Below are positions 15,487 through 23,401 of a DNA stretch of 46,562 nucleotides, in pieces. The position numbers and the translations under genes were made by a program. This DNA is from Lachnospiraceae bacterium (GTDB taxonomy: Bacteria > Bacillota > Clostridia > Lachnospirales > Lachnospiraceae), in assembly GCA_022776305.1 (NCBI GenBank), contig JALFIB010000264.1, positions 1 to 46,562 on the forward strand, given 5' to 3'. Numbering within the stretch: position 1 is the first letter of the stretch; each line of letters starts with the position of its first letter. Under the pieces are notes generated by a model that had not been told where the DNA came from, did not search any database, and saw nothing but the letters and a program-made list of their open reading frames with translations.

Positions 15487-17925
15487 TTATGAAAAGAGTA
15501 TCTTCCCCTTACGGCAGGCAACGTGTACCGTATCACCGGCTTTTACCCGTCCTGCAAGGATCTCCTCTGCCAGTGCATCTTCCACTTGATTCTGCACGGC
15601 TCGGCGAAGGGGACGTGCTCCGTATTTTGGATCAAACCCGCTTTTTGCGATCTGCAGCTTCACTGCCGGGCTGATCTTTAATGTGACCTCCATCTGCTCT
15701 TTGCAGCGTTCCTGAAGCTCTTTCAGCAAAAGGCCTGCTATGCTGCGTACATTTTCTTCCGTCAAAGAATGGAAGACGATCATCTCATCGATCCTGTTCA
15801 AAAATTCCGGTTTGAAAATCCGCTTCACTTCTTCCATTACGCTGGATTTCATGGCCTCATAATTCTTCTTTTCATCGGCTCCGACCCCGAATCCCAAATG
15901 CTTCGGTTCTACAATAGACTGTGCCCCTGCATTGGATGTCATGATCAAGATCGTGTTTTTAAAATCGACTTTCTTTCCCTGTCCGTCCGTAATATGCCCT
16001 TCATCCAGCACCTGCAGAAGAATGTTGAAAACATCCGGATGCGCTTTCTCGATCTCATCAAATAACACAACAGAGTATGGATTACGGCGCACTTTCTCGC
16101 TGAGTTGTCCGCCCTCTTCATATCCCACGTATCCTGGCGGTGATCCCACTAATCTGGATACACTGTGCTTTTCCATATATTCCGACATATCCACACGTAT
16201 TAAGGACCGCTCACTTCCGAATACCACATCTGCCAAAGCTTTGGAAAGCTCCGTCTTACCCACTCCGGTAGGGCCTAAAAACAGGAAGGAACCAATAGGC
16301 CTGTTCGGATTTTTCAATCCTGCCCGGCTTCTGCGTATGGCCTTTGCCACAGCCTGCACCGCTTCGTCCTGTCCGATCACGCGGTCATGGAGAAGGCTGT
16401 CCAACTTTAACAGCTTTTTACTCTCCTGATCGGCAAGCTTTTGTACCGGGATCTTCGTCCACATGGAGACGATCTTTGCCACATCTTCTTCTGTTACAGT
16501 TGAAGATTTTCCGGAATATTTAGCTTCTGTACGTTTTTTCTGGCGCTCTATCTTCCGCCCAATCTCCTCTTTTTCTTGATTATACTTTTTGGCATCCTCA
16601 AGCCGTCCTTCTTTCAGTGCCCTTTCCCGTTCTTTTAATATTTCTTCATATTTTTCTGCAAGCTCCTCGTTTTGGCTTGATTTTTGGTAATAGCCAAGCT
16701 GGGCGCGGGCAGATGATTCATCAATCAGATCGATGGCTTTGTCCGGTAAAAACCTGTCGTTAATATATCGTTTGGAAAGCTTCACCGCTGCCTCAAGGGC
16801 CTCATCTGTAATACGCACGCCGTGGTGTTTTTCATACAGCGGCCTTAATCCCTGAAGGATCTTAAGAGCTTCCTCTTCCGATGGCTCTTCCACCGTAACC
16901 GGCTGGAATCTTCGCTCAAGCGCCGGATCCTTTTCAATATACTTACGGTATTCATCTAATGTAGTGGCTCCGATCAGCTGGATCTCCCCACGGGCAAGGG
17001 ATGGCTTTAAGATATTCGATGCATCAATGGCCCCTTCCGCGCCCCCTGCGCCAATAATGGTATGGAGCTCATCTACAAATAAAAGTACATTTCCGCAGTC
17101 TTTTACTTCGTTGATGATCTTCTTTATCCTCTCCTCAAACTCTCCGCGGTACTTTGATCCCGCCACCATGCCGGCCATGTCCAAAGTCACTACCCTTTTG
17201 CCACGCATAGGCTCCGGAACCTGGTCATTTACCACACGCTGTGCGAGCCCTTCTACAATGGCAGTCTTGCCCACTCCCGGTTCACCGATCAGACAAGGAT
17301 TATTTTTGGTCCTTCTGCTGAGGATCTGAATGATACGTTCTGTCTCCTGCTCCCTTCCCACTGTCACATCCAGCTTTTTTTCGTAAGCCATCAAGGTCAG
17401 GTCCCTGCTGTACTGGTCGAGGACAGGAGTTGCACTTCCTGCTCCATCTGACTTTGCACTTCGCATCATCTCTTTATACTTTTCCTCAGGCATTCCCATG
17501 GCAGCGGCAAGATCACTGCAGAGCTTCTGCAGGTTCACCCCCAGAGTATGCAAAAGCCTTGCGGCAACAGACTGGCCGTCCTGCAGAATTGAAAACAAAA
17601 TATGCTCTGTGCCGGCTTTCTCACTCCCAAGCTGCTGTGCCAGTTCTAAACTGCTTTCCAAAATTTCCTGTGCACGGGGTGTCCACCCATTCCGTTCCAT
17701 CAAAGCTGCTCCGCCCTGAGGTGCGATCAATTTCTCGATGAGTTCTTTCAGCTTTTTTTCTTCTACGTGGTGCTCCCGCAGAACTGCCCCGGCAGTGCCG
17801 CCTTTTTCCTGTACCAGCCCCACCAAAAGATGTTCTGATCCCACGTAGCTGTGCCCGCAGGCATTAGCAGATCTCTCTGCAAGTTTTTGAACCTGCAGGG
17901 CATTCTCTGTATATTTCATCTGCAT
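15487..17925 (-). CDS. clpC: ATP-dependent Clp protease ATP-binding subunit ClpC
   Basis: An 812-residue class 1 Clp ATPase that unfolds proteins for the ClpP peptidase and in Firmicutes controls stress response and competence. Two Clp-N repeats (about 1-145), first ATPase with GEPGVGKTAIVEGLA, a coiled-coil M domain with a UVR-like stretch (around 410-460) and a second ATPase with GPTGVGKTELSKAL. The start at 17925 has GGAGG seven bases upstream and overlaps the regulator gene by ten bases. The usual operon partners ctsR, mcsA and mcsB are absent; a GntR-type gene takes their place. Transcription likely comes from the promoter at 18334-18362. Confidence 0.97.
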   Translation of the reverse strand: MQMKYTENALQVQKLAERSANACGHSYVGSEHLLVGLVQEKGGTAGAVLREHHVEEKKLKELIEKLIAPQGGAALMERNGWTPRAQEILESSLELAQQLGSEKAGTEHILFSILQDGQSVAARLLHTLGVNLQKLCSDLAAAMGMPEEKYKEMMRSAKSDGAGSATPVLDQYSRDLTLMAYEKKLDVTVGREQETERIIQILSRRTKNNPCLIGEPGVGKTAIVEGLAQRVVNDQVPEPMRGKRVVTLDMAGMVAGSKYRGEFEERIKKIINEVKDCGNVLLFVDELHTIIGAGGAEGAIDASNILKPSLARGEIQLIGATTLDEYRKYIEKDPALERRFQPVTVEEPSEEEALKILQGLRPLYEKHHGVRITDEALEAAVKLSKRYINDRFLPDKAIDLIDESSARAQLGYYQKSSQNEELAEKYEEILKERERALKEGRLEDAKKYNQEKEEIGRKIERQKKRTEAKYSGKSSTVTEEDVAKIVSMWTKIPVQKLADQESKKLLKLDSLLHDRVIGQDEAVQAVAKAIRRSRAGLKNPNRPIGSFLFLGPTGVGKTELSKALADVVFGSERSLIRVDMSEYMEKHSVSRLVGSPPGYVGYEEGGQLSEKVRRNPYSVVLFDEIEKAHPDVFNILLQVLDEGHITDGQGKKVDFKNTILIMTSNAGAQSIVEPKHLGFGVGADEKKNYEAMKSSVMEEVKRIFKPEFLNRIDEMIVFHSLTEENVRSIAGLLLKELQERCKEQMEVTLKISPAVKLQIAKSGFDPKYGARPLRRAVQNQVEDALAEEILAGRVKAGDTVHVACRKGKILFS

Positions 17926-18308
17926 CCATCGTCCTCCTGTTTTCCTAGTTCCCGATAAATCTCGTCCACAAGCTCATGTACCTCCGCCCGGGACACATCT
18001 TTGCAGACCGCTTTTGCAAGGATCACCCGAAGGCCTTCCCGCAGTTCTTCCACTGCCTGCATCTTGTCTGTATCAAGGGCTATGACAGCGCCCTTTCTCC
18101 TGTCTATGGTCACAAAGCCTTCCTGTCTCAGCACCGAATATGCTTTGTTTACTGTGTGCATGTTAATTCCTATATCCCCCGCAAGCTGGCGAACAGAGGG
18201 AAGAGGATCCCCTTCGTGGATCATAGATGTGGCAATGGCCATTATGATCTGGTTGCGCAGCTGCATATATATTGCTTCATCACTTTGGAAATCGATTTCT
18301 ATCAGCAT
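17916..18308 (-). CDS. GntR-family transcriptional regulator (YtrA-type)
   Basis: A 130-residue regulator with an N-terminal winged helix (PSVRQLAGDIGINMHTVNKAYSVL... then EGFVTIDRRKGAVI) and a short helical tail of about 50 residues, the layout of the YtrA subgroup that usually controls adjacent transport or stress genes. The ATG at 18308 has GGAGGAAC upstream. It overlaps clpC by ten bases, so ClpC is co-produced. A strong promoter precedes it and the imperfect palindrome TGTTA...TAACA spans its -10 box, which suggests self-repression. It may replace CtsR as clpC regulator (inference). Confidence 0.9.
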   Translation of the reverse strand: MLIEIDFQSDEAIYMQLRNQIIMAIATSMIHEGDPLPSVRQLAGDIGINMHTVNKAYSVLRQEGFVTIDRRKGAVIALDTDKMQAVEELREGLRVILAKAVCKDVSRAEVHELVDEIYRELGKQEDDGCR

Positions 18309-18333
18309 ATGAAGTTCCTCCTTTGTGTTACTT

Positions 18334-18362
18334 ATCATATAACAGCCTTCCTATGATGTCAA
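18334..18362 (-). promoter_or_regulatory. Promoter of the GntR-clpC operon with overlapping palindrome
   Basis: TTGACA (18357-18362) and TATGAT (18334-18339) with a 17-bp spacer, a near-consensus promoter. TGTTA and TAACA arms flank the -10 box, a plausible autoregulatory site for the GntR protein. No CtsR-type heptad repeat is seen. Confidence 0.85.
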
Positions 18363-18455
18363 CAAAAACTCTTTTTCCAAAACAAGTCTCAGAAAAGTCT
18401 TCATTCCTACAAGCCGTAGAAAAAGTCTCTTTCTTACAAACCAAAGAACGTCAAA

Positions 18456-18504
18456 ACCGGGACTTTTGCCTGCCTCCAATCATTTGGAAGCCCAAAGTCC
18501 CGGT
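18456..18504 (-). terminator. Terminator after the cadherin-like surface protein gene
   Basis: An 11-bp stem (ACCGGGACTTT at 18456-18466 and AAAGTCCCGGT at 18494-18504) with an inner TTCCAA/TTGGA pairing, followed on the minus strand by TTTTG. It closes the purE-purM-purN-purD-surface protein run. Confidence 0.85.
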
Positions 18505-18532
18505 CTGTTATACTTTCATCCTGCAGATGCTT

Positions 18533-19555
18533 TTATAAATCGATCATTGTAACCTCGACATTTTTATCTTCTTTTCTTCCTGCCGCCGGCTGCTGGTATG
18601 TATATTCCTGCTGTACCTGCTCATATTCCGGCATTTTTTTAGGTTTCTTCTTTGCCTTGGAAGGCTTAGGAACTGTTGTCGGATCATCCTTCTTTACCGG
18701 TGCCTGACGGTACTCCTGCATGGCAGGTGTTTCCTGCATATTCTGGGAATAATCCTGCTGTGAGTAAGCATCCTGTCCATACCCCGGATAGCCCTGCTGG
18801 TCAGATGGCGCATTGCTGTAAAACTCCTGGCTGCCAAATTCCTGTCCTTTCGAATAGCTTCCGGATGTTTCCTGAGGATATCCCATACTGCGGTACTCAT
18901 TCAGCTCTGCCTTTAAGTCCTTCTTCTTCAAGAGCAGATTGATCACGATAAAAAGCAGGACAACACAAAATGCGATCATACCGTATAAGATCTTCATCAG
19001 TATGCCCACTCTGTCCCGGTAACTGCTTGTCTCAGTCTTTAATGCAGAAATGGTGTTTTCCGCTTCCTGAAGGGAATTCCTGTCAACCTTTACGTATCTG
19101 GGATCTTCCGTCTCAGGTTCTGTCTCGGCTTCTGTCTGGGGTTCTGTCTCCTTCTCAACCTGCCCTGCCACGGCTGCTGCCCCTGTGCCATCATCTCTTG
19201 TGGTCACATGAAGATAATAAGGATACTGCTCTCCGTTTTCTGCTGCTACATCGATCTCCACTGTGGCAGTTCCATCCACAATTTCCGTGCCACTGATGTT
19301 TGCGATCGTAGCATTTCCGTTGGATGGCACCGGCTCCAGTTCCAGCTGTGTAGTGCCCGCCGGTACTGTCACATCGTACTCTGTCCTTCCATACTGAAAC
19401 TCCGGTGAAACTTCTGCCCCTTCTGTCAAAATACCTAAGGATGACAAGGAATTATCGTTTGATAACCCCTCGGCCAACGCAGGTATACAAAGTCCCCATA
19501 TCAGCGTGATCACAACCAACAGTGCCGTTTGCCATCTGCATTTTTTAATACTCAT
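18533..19555 (-). CDS. Membrane-anchored surface protein with cadherin-like beta-sandwich domain
   Basis: A 340-residue protein. A signal peptide (MSIKKCRWQTALLVVITLIW... to ALAEG) precedes one domain (about 35-125) with the pattern LSSLGILTEGAEVSPEF and YDVTVPAGTTQLELEP, typical of the cadherin-like beta-sandwich (Cadherin-like PF12733 type). A Glu/Thr-rich linker (TEPQTEAETEPETED) leads to a single membrane helix around residue 190-215 (GMIAFCVVLLFIVINLLL), then a cytoplasmic tail of about 120 residues rich in Gln, Tyr and Pro. The tail is unusual in being long, low-complexity and Gln/Tyr-rich. RBS AAAAGGAG. It follows purD by 30 bp, though no metabolic link is apparent. Confidence 0.85.
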   Translation of the reverse strand: MSIKKCRWQTALLVVITLIWGLCIPALAEGLSNDNSLSSLGILTEGAEVSPEFQYGRTEYDVTVPAGTTQLELEPVPSNGNATIANISGTEIVDGTATVEIDVAAENGEQYPYYLHVTTRDDGTGAAAVAGQVEKETEPQTEAETEPETEDPRYVKVDRNSLQEAENTISALKTETSSYRDRVGILMKILYGMIAFCVVLLFIVINLLLKKKDLKAELNEYRSMGYPQETSGSYSKGQEFGSQEFYSNAPSDQQGYPGYGQDAYSQQDYSQNMQETPAMQEYRQAPVKKDDPTTVPKPSKAKKKPKKMPEYEQVQQEYTYQQPAAGRKEDKNVEVTMIDL

Positions 19556-19585
19556 TCTACTCTCCTTTTTGCCTCGGCAAAATGC

Positions 19586-20857
19586 CTACGCTTCATCAAT
19601 TGCTTTACCTATATCATTTCTATAATACTTATTCTCAAATTTTACCCAGTCTACTGCCTCATACGCATTTTTGCGGGCAGCTTTCAAGTTCGGACCGGTG
19701 GCTGTAACACCCAATACACGTCCTCCGTTTGTCACGATTCCGTCTTTCCCCTTAGCAGTTCCTGCATGGAAAACGTAATAACCGTCTTTTTCTTTAAAGG
19801 CATCAAGCCCTTCGATGAGATAACCTTTTTTATAGCTAACAGGATAACCGTCTGAGGCAAGTACAACACAAACTGCCGCATTGTCTTCAAATTGCAGGTC
19901 TATCTGGTCCAGCGTCCCGTCAATGCACGCCTCAAATACATCCACAATATCCGTCTTCATTCTCGGAAGCACCACCTGCGCCTCCGGATCACCAAATCTA
20001 GCATTGTATTCCAGTACTTTCGGCCCATCCTCTGTCAGCATCAGGCCAAAGAAAATGATCCCTTTAAATTCCCTTCCCTCTGCTGCCATGGCATCTACCG
20101 TTGGCTGGTAAATGTATTTCCGGCAGAATTCATCTACTTCTTCTGTGTAGAACGGGCTGGGTGAAAAAGTACCCATTCCACCTGTATTCAGTCCTGTATC
20201 CCCGTCTCCGGCGCGCTTATGGTCCTGCGCTGATGTCATAGGCTTGATCGTCTTTCCGTCTACGTAAGAAAGCACAGATACTTCACGGCCTGTCATGAAC
20301 TCTTCGATCACCATACAGTTGCCTGCCGACCCGAATTTTTTATCTGTCATGATCTCCCTGACTCCTGCTTCTGCCTCTTCGTATGAATTGCAGATCAGCA
20401 CGCCTTTCCCTAATGCAAGGCCGTCCGCCTTTAAAACAATGGGGAATTTAGAAGTTTTTAAGTATTCCAACGCAGCCTGCGGATCTGTAAAATTTTCATA
20501 AGCTGCTGTAGGGATATTGTATTTTTTCATGAGATCCTTGGAAAATGCTTTGGATCCTTCCAAAATCGCAGCGTTTTTGCGCGGCCCAAACACACGGAGC
20601 CCTTGCGCTTCAAACACATCCACAATGCCTCCCACAAGAGGATCGTCCATACCCACAACGGTCAGGTCAATTCCTTTTTCCTTTGCAAAAGCAGCCAGCG
20701 CATCAAATTCCATAGCTTTGATGTCCACACACTCCGCATACTCTTCAATTCCGGCATTCCCCGGTGCACAGTAAATTTTATCAACTCTCGGGCTCTGGGC
20801 AACCTTCCAGGCAATGGCATGTTCCCTTCCGCCGCTTCCTACTATTAAAACCTTCAT
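19586..20857 (-). CDS. purD: Phosphoribosylamine-glycine ligase
   Basis: A 423-residue ATP-grasp enzyme for the second step of IMP synthesis, joining glycine to phosphoribosylamine. It starts MKVLIVGSGGREHAIAWK, the hallmark N-terminus, followed by VVGMDDPLVGGIVD, the ATP-binding KADGLALGKGV and the metal-binding LEYNARFGDPEAQVVLPR. Length is normal. AGGGAAAAG precedes the start, 17 bp after purN. It is the last purine gene in the purE-M-N-D order. Confidence 0.97.
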   Translation of the reverse strand: MKVLIVGSGGREHAIAWKVAQSPRVDKIYCAPGNAGIEEYAECVDIKAMEFDALAAFAKEKGIDLTVVGMDDPLVGGIVDVFEAQGLRVFGPRKNAAILEGSKAFSKDLMKKYNIPTAAYENFTDPQAALEYLKTSKFPIVLKADGLALGKGVLICNSYEEAEAGVREIMTDKKFGSAGNCMVIEEFMTGREVSVLSYVDGKTIKPMTSAQDHKRAGDGDTGLNTGGMGTFSPSPFYTEEVDEFCRKYIYQPTVDAMAAEGREFKGIIFFGLMLTEDGPKVLEYNARFGDPEAQVVLPRMKTDIVDVFEACIDGTLDQIDLQFEDNAAVCVVLASDGYPVSYKKGYLIEGLDAFKEKDGYYVFHAGTAKGKDGIVTNGGRVLGVTATGPNLKAARKNAYEAVDWVKFENKYYRNDIGKAIDEA

Positions 20858-20874
20858 CTTTTCCCTCCGTACTC

Positions 20875-21510
20875 TTATTTTGCTTCAGGTAAAATATGTG
20901 CAAGACCGTCACGTACTTCCACTCGCCCATTTGCGATCAAATCGATAGCCTTTGGAAGGATCACCCATTCCGCCTGCTCCATCACTCTTCTTTGAAGTAC
21001 TTCCGGTGTATCCCCCTCCTGCACCTCCACAGCTTTTTGGAGGATGATCGGGCCTGTATCTGTACCACCGTCAACAAAATGCACAGTCGCCCCTGTCACT
21101 TTCACGCCACGGGACAGCACAGCCTCATGCACACCCAATCCATAATAGCCGGTCCCACAAAAAGAAGGGATCAATGCCGGATGAATGTTGATGATGCGGT
21201 TCGGAAATGCATCCACCACAATCTGGGGAATGACTACCAAACACCCTGCCAATACCACGAGGTCGGCTTCTGACTCTTGCAAGGCCTTCAGCAATGCCTG
21301 ATCAAACTGTCCCGGATTGGGATAGTCTTTTCTGGTGATACACTGGGATGGGATCCCTGCTTTGGCCGCCCGTTCCAGAGCATAAGCTTTCCTGCTGTTG
21401 CTGATCACCTTTACCACTTTCGCATTTCGGATATCACCGGATGCGATCTTATCAAGGATCGCCTGCAGATTTGTTCCGCCTCCGGATACCATCACTGTGA
21501 GTTTCAGCAT
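20875..21510 (-). CDS. purN: Phosphoribosylglycinamide formyltransferase
   Basis: A 211-residue enzyme that transfers a formyl group from 10-formyltetrahydrofolate to GAR. Motifs: [13 protein letters not shown] near the N-terminus, catalytic [17 protein letters not shown] (His of HPxLxPxF) and [14 protein letters not shown] with the catalytic Asp. The start codon lies inside the purM end (overlap of seven bases), a tight coupling. Slightly longer than many homologues by a short C-terminal strand. Confidence 0.96.
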   Translation of the reverse strand: MLKLTVMVSGGGTNLQAILDKIASGDIRNAKVVKVISNSRKAYALERAAKAGIPSQCITRKDYPNPGQFDQALLKALQESEADLVVLAGCLVVIPQIVVDAFPNRIINIHPALIPSFCGTGYYGLGVHEAVLSRGVKVTGATVHFVDGGTDTGPIILQKAVEVQEGDTPEVLQRRVMEQAEWVILPKAIDLIANGRVEVRDGLAHILPEAK

Positions 21511-22529
21511 AAAGTAACTCCTTTTTCCCCTGCTTCGATCATACCGATCTCATAGACTGTCTCTCCTGCCGCTTCAATGGCTGCTTTCGCTTTTTCCACA
21601 TCTGCAGGATCCACAGCAACAACCATTCCGATACCCATATTGTATGTATTGTACATCATTTCTTCCGCAATATCCCCCTGCTCTGCCAGCATACGGAAAA
21701 TTGCCGGAACCTGATAACTGTCTTTTTTAATTACAGCACGCATCCCATCGGAGAGCATACGCGGAACATTTTCATAAAATCCGCCGCCTGTGATATGGCT
21801 GCAGGCTTTGATACGAACCCCGGCCTCTTTTACGCTGCGCAGTGCCTTTACATAAATTTTTGTCGGTGCCAAAAGTGCTTCGCCCAATGTGGTGCCCAGC
21901 TCTTTATAATATGTATCCAGCGCCTCTTTCTCCATAGGGAACACTTTTCTAACAAGAGAAAAACCATTGCTGTGTACACCTGAGGAAGCAATTCCAAGAA
22001 GCACATCCCCAGCTTTCAGGTCCTTCCCTGTAATCAAATCTTTTTCATCCACAATGCCTACTGCAAAACCTGCAAGGTCATATTCATCTTCCGGATAAAA
22101 GCCCGGCATTTCCGCAGTTTCTCCGCCGATCAGTGCTGCACTTGACTGTGCACATCCCTCAGCTACGCCACTGACGATATCAGCGATCTTCTCCGGATAG
22201 TTCTTGCCACATGCAATATAGTCAAGGAAAAATAAAGGTTCGCCGCCGGCACAGGCAATATCATTGACACACATTGCCACACAATCGATACCTACTGTGT
22301 TATGTTTATCAAGAATAAAAGCCAGCTTTAATTTTGTACCCACGCCGTCTGTTCCTGATACTAATGTAGGTTTTTCCATGCTTTTAAACTTTTCCATTGA
22401 AAAAGCGCCTGAGAAACCGCCGATGTTTGTCAGCACCTCCGGTCTCATCGTCTTTTTAATGTGTTCTTTCATCAATTCAACTGACTTATATCCTGCTTCA
22501 ATATCTACTCCAGCTTTCTTGTAATCCAT
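21504..22529 (-). CDS. purM: Phosphoribosylformylglycinamidine cyclo-ligase
   Basis: A 341-residue AIR synthetase, closing the imidazole ring in purine synthesis. [13 protein letters not shown], the metal/ATP site [11 protein letters not shown] and the glycine-rich [15 protein letters not shown] are clear. GGGAGGAAA lies seven bases before the ATG. It comes after purE across a 118-bp gap that holds one copy of the dispersed palindromic repeat; the other purine genes (purF, purL, purC, purB, purH) are not in the window. Confidence 0.97.
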   Translation of the reverse strand: MDYKKAGVDIEAGYKSVELMKEHIKKTMRPEVLTNIGGFSGAFSMEKFKSMEKPTLVSGTDGVGTKLKLAFILDKHNTVGIDCVAMCVNDIACAGGEPLFFLDYIACGKNYPEKIADIVSGVAEGCAQSSAALIGGETAEMPGFYPEDEYDLAGFAVGIVDEKDLITGKDLKAGDVLLGIASSGVHSNGFSLVRKVFPMEKEALDTYYKELGTTLGEALLAPTKIYVKALRSVKEAGVRIKACSHITGGGFYENVPRMLSDGMRAVIKKDSYQVPAIFRMLAEQGDIAEEMMYNTYNMGIGMVVAVDPADVEKAKAAIEAAGETVYEIGMIEAGEKGVTLC

Positions 22530-22614
22530 GATTTCCTCCCTGTATGAGTCCTGCGTTCGTCCAGCAGTACAATTTTCCTTTTCCTGTTTCCCGTGTTTTG
22601 TAAAAACTTTATTT

Positions 22615-22644
22615 GTAACTTTGAAGTTGGCTCTGAACAGTTAT
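22615..22644. repeat. Dispersed palindromic repeat, copy A (partial)
   Basis: Contains the family end TTGGCTCTGAACAGTTAT (22627-22644) and only a short left part starting GTAAC. It begins two bases past the purE stop. It looks like a shortened copy that kept one terminus. Confidence 0.6.
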
Positions 22645-22646
22645 CT

Positions 22647-23165
22647 TTATTTTTTCTGGTCTGCCATATATGCTTGATAGCCTACTTCTTTCAGCTTCGC
22701 ATCCTTCGCTTCCACCTGTTCTTTTAACTCTGCAGCATAATTTTTCACTTTTTCCAAAAGCTCCGGATCTGAAGTGGCCAAAATCTTTGCCGCAAGGATA
22801 CCGGCATTGGCCCCGCCGTTGATAGCAACGGTAGCTACCGGGATACCGGATGGCATCTGTACGATAGAGTAGAGGGAATCTCTTCCTCCCAGTGACGTTG
22901 TGTGCATCGGAATACCGATTACCGGCATGGGGAATATCGCTGCGCACATTCCCGGAAGATGTGCTGCCATGCCTGCTCCGGCAATGATCACTTTAAATCC
23001 TTTTTCTTCTGCTGTCTTAGCGTATTCATAAAATACATCCGGCTCCCTGTGTGCTGAGATAATGGTCATCTCATAATCAATGCCGAATTTTTCCAGCATA
23101 TCCGCCGCTTTACTCATCACAGGCATATCGGAATCGCTGCCCATAACAATACCTACTTTTGCCAT
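22647..23165 (-). CDS. purE: N5-carboxyaminoimidazole ribonucleotide mutase
   Basis: A 172-residue class I PurE that moves the carboxyl group to make CAIR. Motifs GSDSDMPVM, ISAHREPD (catalytic His) and AGAGMAAHLPGM are present. The ATG at 23165 has GGAGCGG upstream; the open frame runs further up through the leader but lacks a site there. It is the first gene of the purE-M-N-D operon, with promoter at 23276-23304 and a leader of about 100 nt forming two hairpins. Class I PurE normally works with PurK, which is not seen here. Confidence 0.96.
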   Translation of the reverse strand: MAKVGIVMGSDSDMPVMSKAADMLEKFGIDYEMTIISAHREPDVFYEYAKTAEEKGFKVIIAGAGMAAHLPGMCAAIFPMPVIGIPMHTTSLGGRDSLYSIVQMPSGIPVATVAINGGANAGILAAKILATSDPELLEKVKNYAAELKEQVEAKDAKLKEVGYQAYMADQKK

Positions 23166-23204
23166 AGTATCCGCTCCTTTTTTCTTTTCTGTCTTAATAA
23201 CGGT

Positions 23205-23273
23205 CAAGCAGATATTCGCAATCCGCTTTGCCACTTGCTCATAACCGAATCACTGCTTCGCAGTTTATCGGTT
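23205..23273 (-). promoter_or_regulatory. Structured leader of the purE operon
   Basis: Two consecutive hairpins start at the predicted transcription start. One has AACCGA/TCGGTT outside and ACTGC/GCAGT inside (23243-23273, loop TTC). The other pairs AGC-GAT with ATC-GCT inside CAAG/CTTG (23205-23237). The purine riboswitch core is absent. The sequence may also be a repeated genomic element; I cannot check copy number. Confidence 0.5.
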
Positions 23274-23275
23274 AA

Positions 23276-23304
23276 ATTCTACCCATTAAAGGCAACATTG
23301 TCAA
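23276..23304 (-). promoter_or_regulatory. Promoter of the purE operon
   Basis: TTGACA (23299-23304) and TAGAAT (23276-23281) with a 17-bp spacer on the minus strand. No PurR-type box is obvious. Copy B of the palindromic repeat lies just upstream. Confidence 0.85.
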
Positions 23305-23318
23305 TGGTACAATTTCAT

Positions 23319-23398
23319 GTAACTGCCCATAGCCAAATAAAATTTCATAAAACAGGTGTAAAATGCTTGCATTTTTAAGTCTGGCCCTGAACAGTTAT
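23319..23398. repeat. Dispersed palindromic repeat, copy B
   Basis: About 80 bp ending in GTAACTG (left) and CAGTTAT (right), with AGCCAAATAAAATTTC and the inner hairpin AAAATGC/GCATTTT. It is about 80 percent alike to copy C by eye. It starts four bases past the stop of the M29 peptidase gene and ends before the purE promoter. Confidence 0.7.
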
Positions 23399-23401
23399 AT
23401 T

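Noticed and set aside
23166-23275. Purine riboswitch before purE
   Set aside because: The two conserved loops and P1 stem of the family are not present.
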